Under the pieces are notes generated by a model. The model made no database searches and was not told the origin of the DNA. It worked only from the letters and a program-made list of their open reading frames with translations. Below, in pieces: positions 62,371 to 64,000 of a stretch of DNA of 64,000 bases; the first letter of the stretch is position 1, and every line of letters begins with the position of its first letter. Source of the stretch: Burkholderiales bacterium (GTDB lineage: Bacteria; Pseudomonadota; Gammaproteobacteria; Burkholderiales; UBA11063); the NCBI GenBank assembly GCA_020697255.1, contig JAJFBE010000001.1, forward strand, positions 248,001 through 312,000, written 5' to 3'. A program made the position numbers and the translations under genes.

Positions 62371-63669
62371 TCAATAACAAATCTGTTTAAATATATCAAA
62401 ATAATTGGCAAATGTTTTGCCAACACATTCATAGTCATTAATTGTTATTGATTCACCGTATGCTGCAACTAAAGAAAAACACATTGCCATGCGATGATCG
62501 TTGTATGTATCAATTGCTATATCTTTATTAAGATTTTGCGGTGGTGTTATTTGGATACTATCATCAGTAATTATAACTTTGGCGCCTAATTTAGTCAGCT
62601 CATTATACATAGCCTGTAAACGATCAGTCTCTTTTACCTTCCAGCTCTTGATACCACTAATAGTGCTGGTTCCGTCAGCAAAAAGCGCCATAGTTGCTAT
62701 AGTCATAGCTACGTCTGGCATACTTTGCATATTAAGGTTTACCGGTTTTAAATTGCCTTGCTGCCTTACCATTATTGAATTTTGCATATAATCTACCTTG
62801 GCACCCATTTGCCCAAGCACCTGGGCAAACTTCTTATCACCTTGTAAACTACTCTCACTTAAATTATAAACACGAACTTTACCCTCAATTGCCCCCATAG
62901 CTAAAAAATAGCTGGCAGAACTTGCATCCGGTTCAATTGTATACTCAATTGCTTGTAATCCGCGTCCACCATGAATAATATAATCATTCCCGCGATTATC
63001 TACTCGGCAGCCAAATTTGGTTAACAACGCTGTAGTAATATCTACATATGGTTTGGAGATTAATTCATCAACAATATGAATTTTCATATCGCGCTGTAAA
63101 ATGGGCAAAGCCATTAATAAGCCGGTTAAATATTGACTAGATAATTTACCGCTGATACTCACCGTACCCACAAATTTATCCTTATATGGAGTTGTCCTGA
63201 ATGGCGGAAAGCCCTCCTTTTCCATATACTCGACTTTAGCACCAAGTAACTCTAAAGCGGAAATCAAATCCCCAATCGGGCGCTCTTTCATCCGTTCTAT
63301 ACCGGTAAGACAGTATTTTCCAGGCATTAAGGCAAGCATTGCACCTAAAAACCTAATTGTAGTCCCTGAATTACCACAAAAAACTTCAGCAGACTTTTCC
63401 CTAAATTCACCGCCACAACCTTCAATTTCATAGGAAGATGAACCACTACCGACACTTTCACCAATTTTATTAACCCTAACACCAAGCTTTTGTATTGCAT
63501 CTAGCATCAGCCGGACATCTTCAGAAACATCGGGAACATTATGTATTACACTGGTACCATGGGCAACAGCCGCCATAAGTAATACCCTATTAGCAATACT
63601 TTTTGAACCAGGTAAATTTAAATTTGCATTTATACTTTTACTTCTTGGGGATAACGTGATACTTGTCAT
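62371..63669 (-). CDS. aroA: 3-phosphoshikimate 1-carboxyvinyltransferase (EPSP synthase)
   Basis: 432 residues from ATG 63669, which overlaps the aroC stop (ATGA). Motifs: L-P-G-S-K-S-I-A-N-R (PEP/S3P-binding Lys and Arg), G-N-S-G-T-T-I-R (about 93-100), S-Q-Y-L-T-G-L-L, D-A-S-S-A-S-Y-F, W-K-V-K-E-T-D-R and D-H-R-M-A-M. It joins shikimate-3-phosphate and PEP in the pathway to chorismate. The G-N-S-G-T-T variant (Ser for Ala of G-N-A-G-T) sits in the glyphosate-contact loop; tolerance cannot be concluded. The longer frame from 63759 lies inside aroC. Confidence 0.95.
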   Translation of the reverse strand: MTSITLSPRSKSINANLNLPGSKSIANRVLLMAAVAHGTSVIHNVPDVSEDVRLMLDAIQKLGVRVNKIGESVGSGSSSYEIEGCGGEFREKSAEVFCGNSGTTIRFLGAMLALMPGKYCLTGIERMKERPIGDLISALELLGAKVEYMEKEGFPPFRTTPYKDKFVGTVSISGKLSSQYLTGLLMALPILQRDMKIHIVDELISKPYVDITTALLTKFGCRVDNRGNDYIIHGGRGLQAIEYTIEPDASSASYFLAMGAIEGKVRVYNLSESSLQGDKKFAQVLGQMGAKVDYMQNSIMVRQQGNLKPVNLNMQSMPDVAMTIATMALFADGTSTISGIKSWKVKETDRLQAMYNELTKLGAKVIITDDSIQITPPQNLNKDIAIDTYNDHRMAMCFSLVAAYGESITINDYECVGKTFANYFDIFKQICY

Positions 63670-64000
63670 GAAATTCTTGCCTTGTGTCTTAAATAATGAT
63701 CCATAATAACTAATGCGGCCATAGCATCTACAACCGGTACTGCGCGCGGCAGTACACATGGATCATGCCGCCCCTCACCACGTACCTTTACTTCTTCATT
63801 TTTTAGATTTACTGTAGCTTGCTCTTTATTAATCGTTGATACAGATTTAAATGCAACGCGACAATATATATCTTCACCACTTGAAATGCCACCCAGTATC
63901 CCACCCGCGTAATTACTGCTTGTACGGACATTTCCATTTTGCATTATAAATGGATCATTGTGTTGACTACCAGGTAACTCAACCCCCGCAAATCCTGAGC
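63666..64000 (-). CDS. aroC: Chorismate synthase, C-terminal part (runs off the right edge)
   Basis: About 111 C-terminal residues: S-G-F-A-G-V-E-L-P-G-S-Q-H-N-D-P, then S-N-Y-A-G-G-I-L-G-G-I-S-S-G, V-R-G-E-G-R-H-D-P-C-V-L-P-R-A-V-P-V and M-A-A-L-V-I-M-D-H-Y-L. These are hallmark aroC motifs (R-H-D-P is part of the FMN/EPSP site). It converts EPSP to chorismate, the step after AroA. Upstream of aroA with a 4-bp overlap, so both are coupled in an aroC-aroA operon. Confidence 0.95.
   Translation of the reverse strand, partial: SGFAGVELPGSQHNDPFIMQNGNVRTSSNYAGGILGGISSGEDIYCRVAFKSVSTINKEQATVNLKNEEVKVRGEGRHDPCVLPRAVPVVDAMAALVIMDHYLRHKARIS

Noticed and set aside
63670-63759. Upstream start for aroA
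   Set aside because: The extra 30 residues are coded within the end of aroC in another frame and show no EPSP synthase similarity; ATG 63669 gives the usual length.
1-64000. CRISPR array
   Set aside because: No series of regularly spaced identical repeats was seen; the repeats found are dispersed or flank single genes.

Overview
This 64 kb window is chromosomal DNA from an AT-rich proteobacterium (by eye roughly one third G+C). I favour a low-GC betaproteobacterium, possibly a Neisseriales lineage. The reasons are a tRNA-Pro(UGG)/Arg(UCU)/His(GUG) cluster, a stand-alone heptose kinase (hldE1/rfaE1), a MutL carrying a DMHA-type endonuclease motif, and a lapA-lapB pair. The taxonomic call is inference; the gene calls rest on motifs read directly.

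Layout. 1-1.7 kb: the end of a conjugation-type T4SS operon (VirB3/TrbD-like, VirB2/TrbC-like and two unknown genes). 2.5-15 kb: an accessory block of signalling genes: HTH repressors, an unusual response-regulator family with a long insertion in the receiver domain, polytopic hybrid histidine kinases and PAS/HTH regulators. Enzymes are interleaved with them (GNAT, adenosine deaminase, monoamine oxidase). 15-19.9 kb: a decay zone with an IS5-type element, a methyltransferase beside a broken adenylation-domain gene, a 22-bp inverted-repeat mini-element, brnTA with a nonsense codon in brnT, a 65-bp piece of the 3' end of ssrA (tmRNA), and rhuM with one stop codon. The ssrA piece together with the T4SS genes suggests that the left 18.7 kb is the distal part of an integrative element inserted at ssrA. 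19.9-32 kb: mixed cargo (SDR, fosA, broken GNAT, GIY-YIG protein, dioxygenase with an internal deletion, frameshifted MFS, nnrE, a LuxR regulator, a large beta-helix lipoprotein between direct repeats, a HAD hydrolase). 32-39.2 kb: another XRE and PAS/HTH pair, then conserved genes sdaA, mgtA and hldE1. 39.2-46 kb: a third signalling locus in which a group II intron sits inside a PAS/HTH-type regulator and both the response regulator and the kinase are frameshifted. 46-49 kb: a membrane protein, a RibD-like reductase, a class C beta-lactamase-like protein and a ParDE-like pair. 49.3-52.9 kb: mutL, lapA, lapB. 53-59.7 kb: three tandem copies of a two-gene unit (large lipoprotein plus small Cys-containing exported protein). 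59.7-64 kb: sugar-type MFS, chalcone-isomerase-like protein, three tRNAs, aroA and the 3' part of aroC.

The most unusual content is the repeated signalling system. Three loci carry a response regulator with about 45 extra residues inside the receiver domain and a shared C-terminal domain (Y-L-I-D-x-x-G-S and P-F-F-G-I motifs) that I cannot assign. Each is linked to a hybrid kinase and to members of two HTH families. Locus 1 looks intact. Locus 2 appears to have been opened by an adenosine deaminase plus PAS-regulator cassette flanked by copies of the repressor gene's 3' end. Locus 3 is decaying. Several open frames are broken by single indels or stops, so assembly errors in homopolymers should be kept in mind for the indels.
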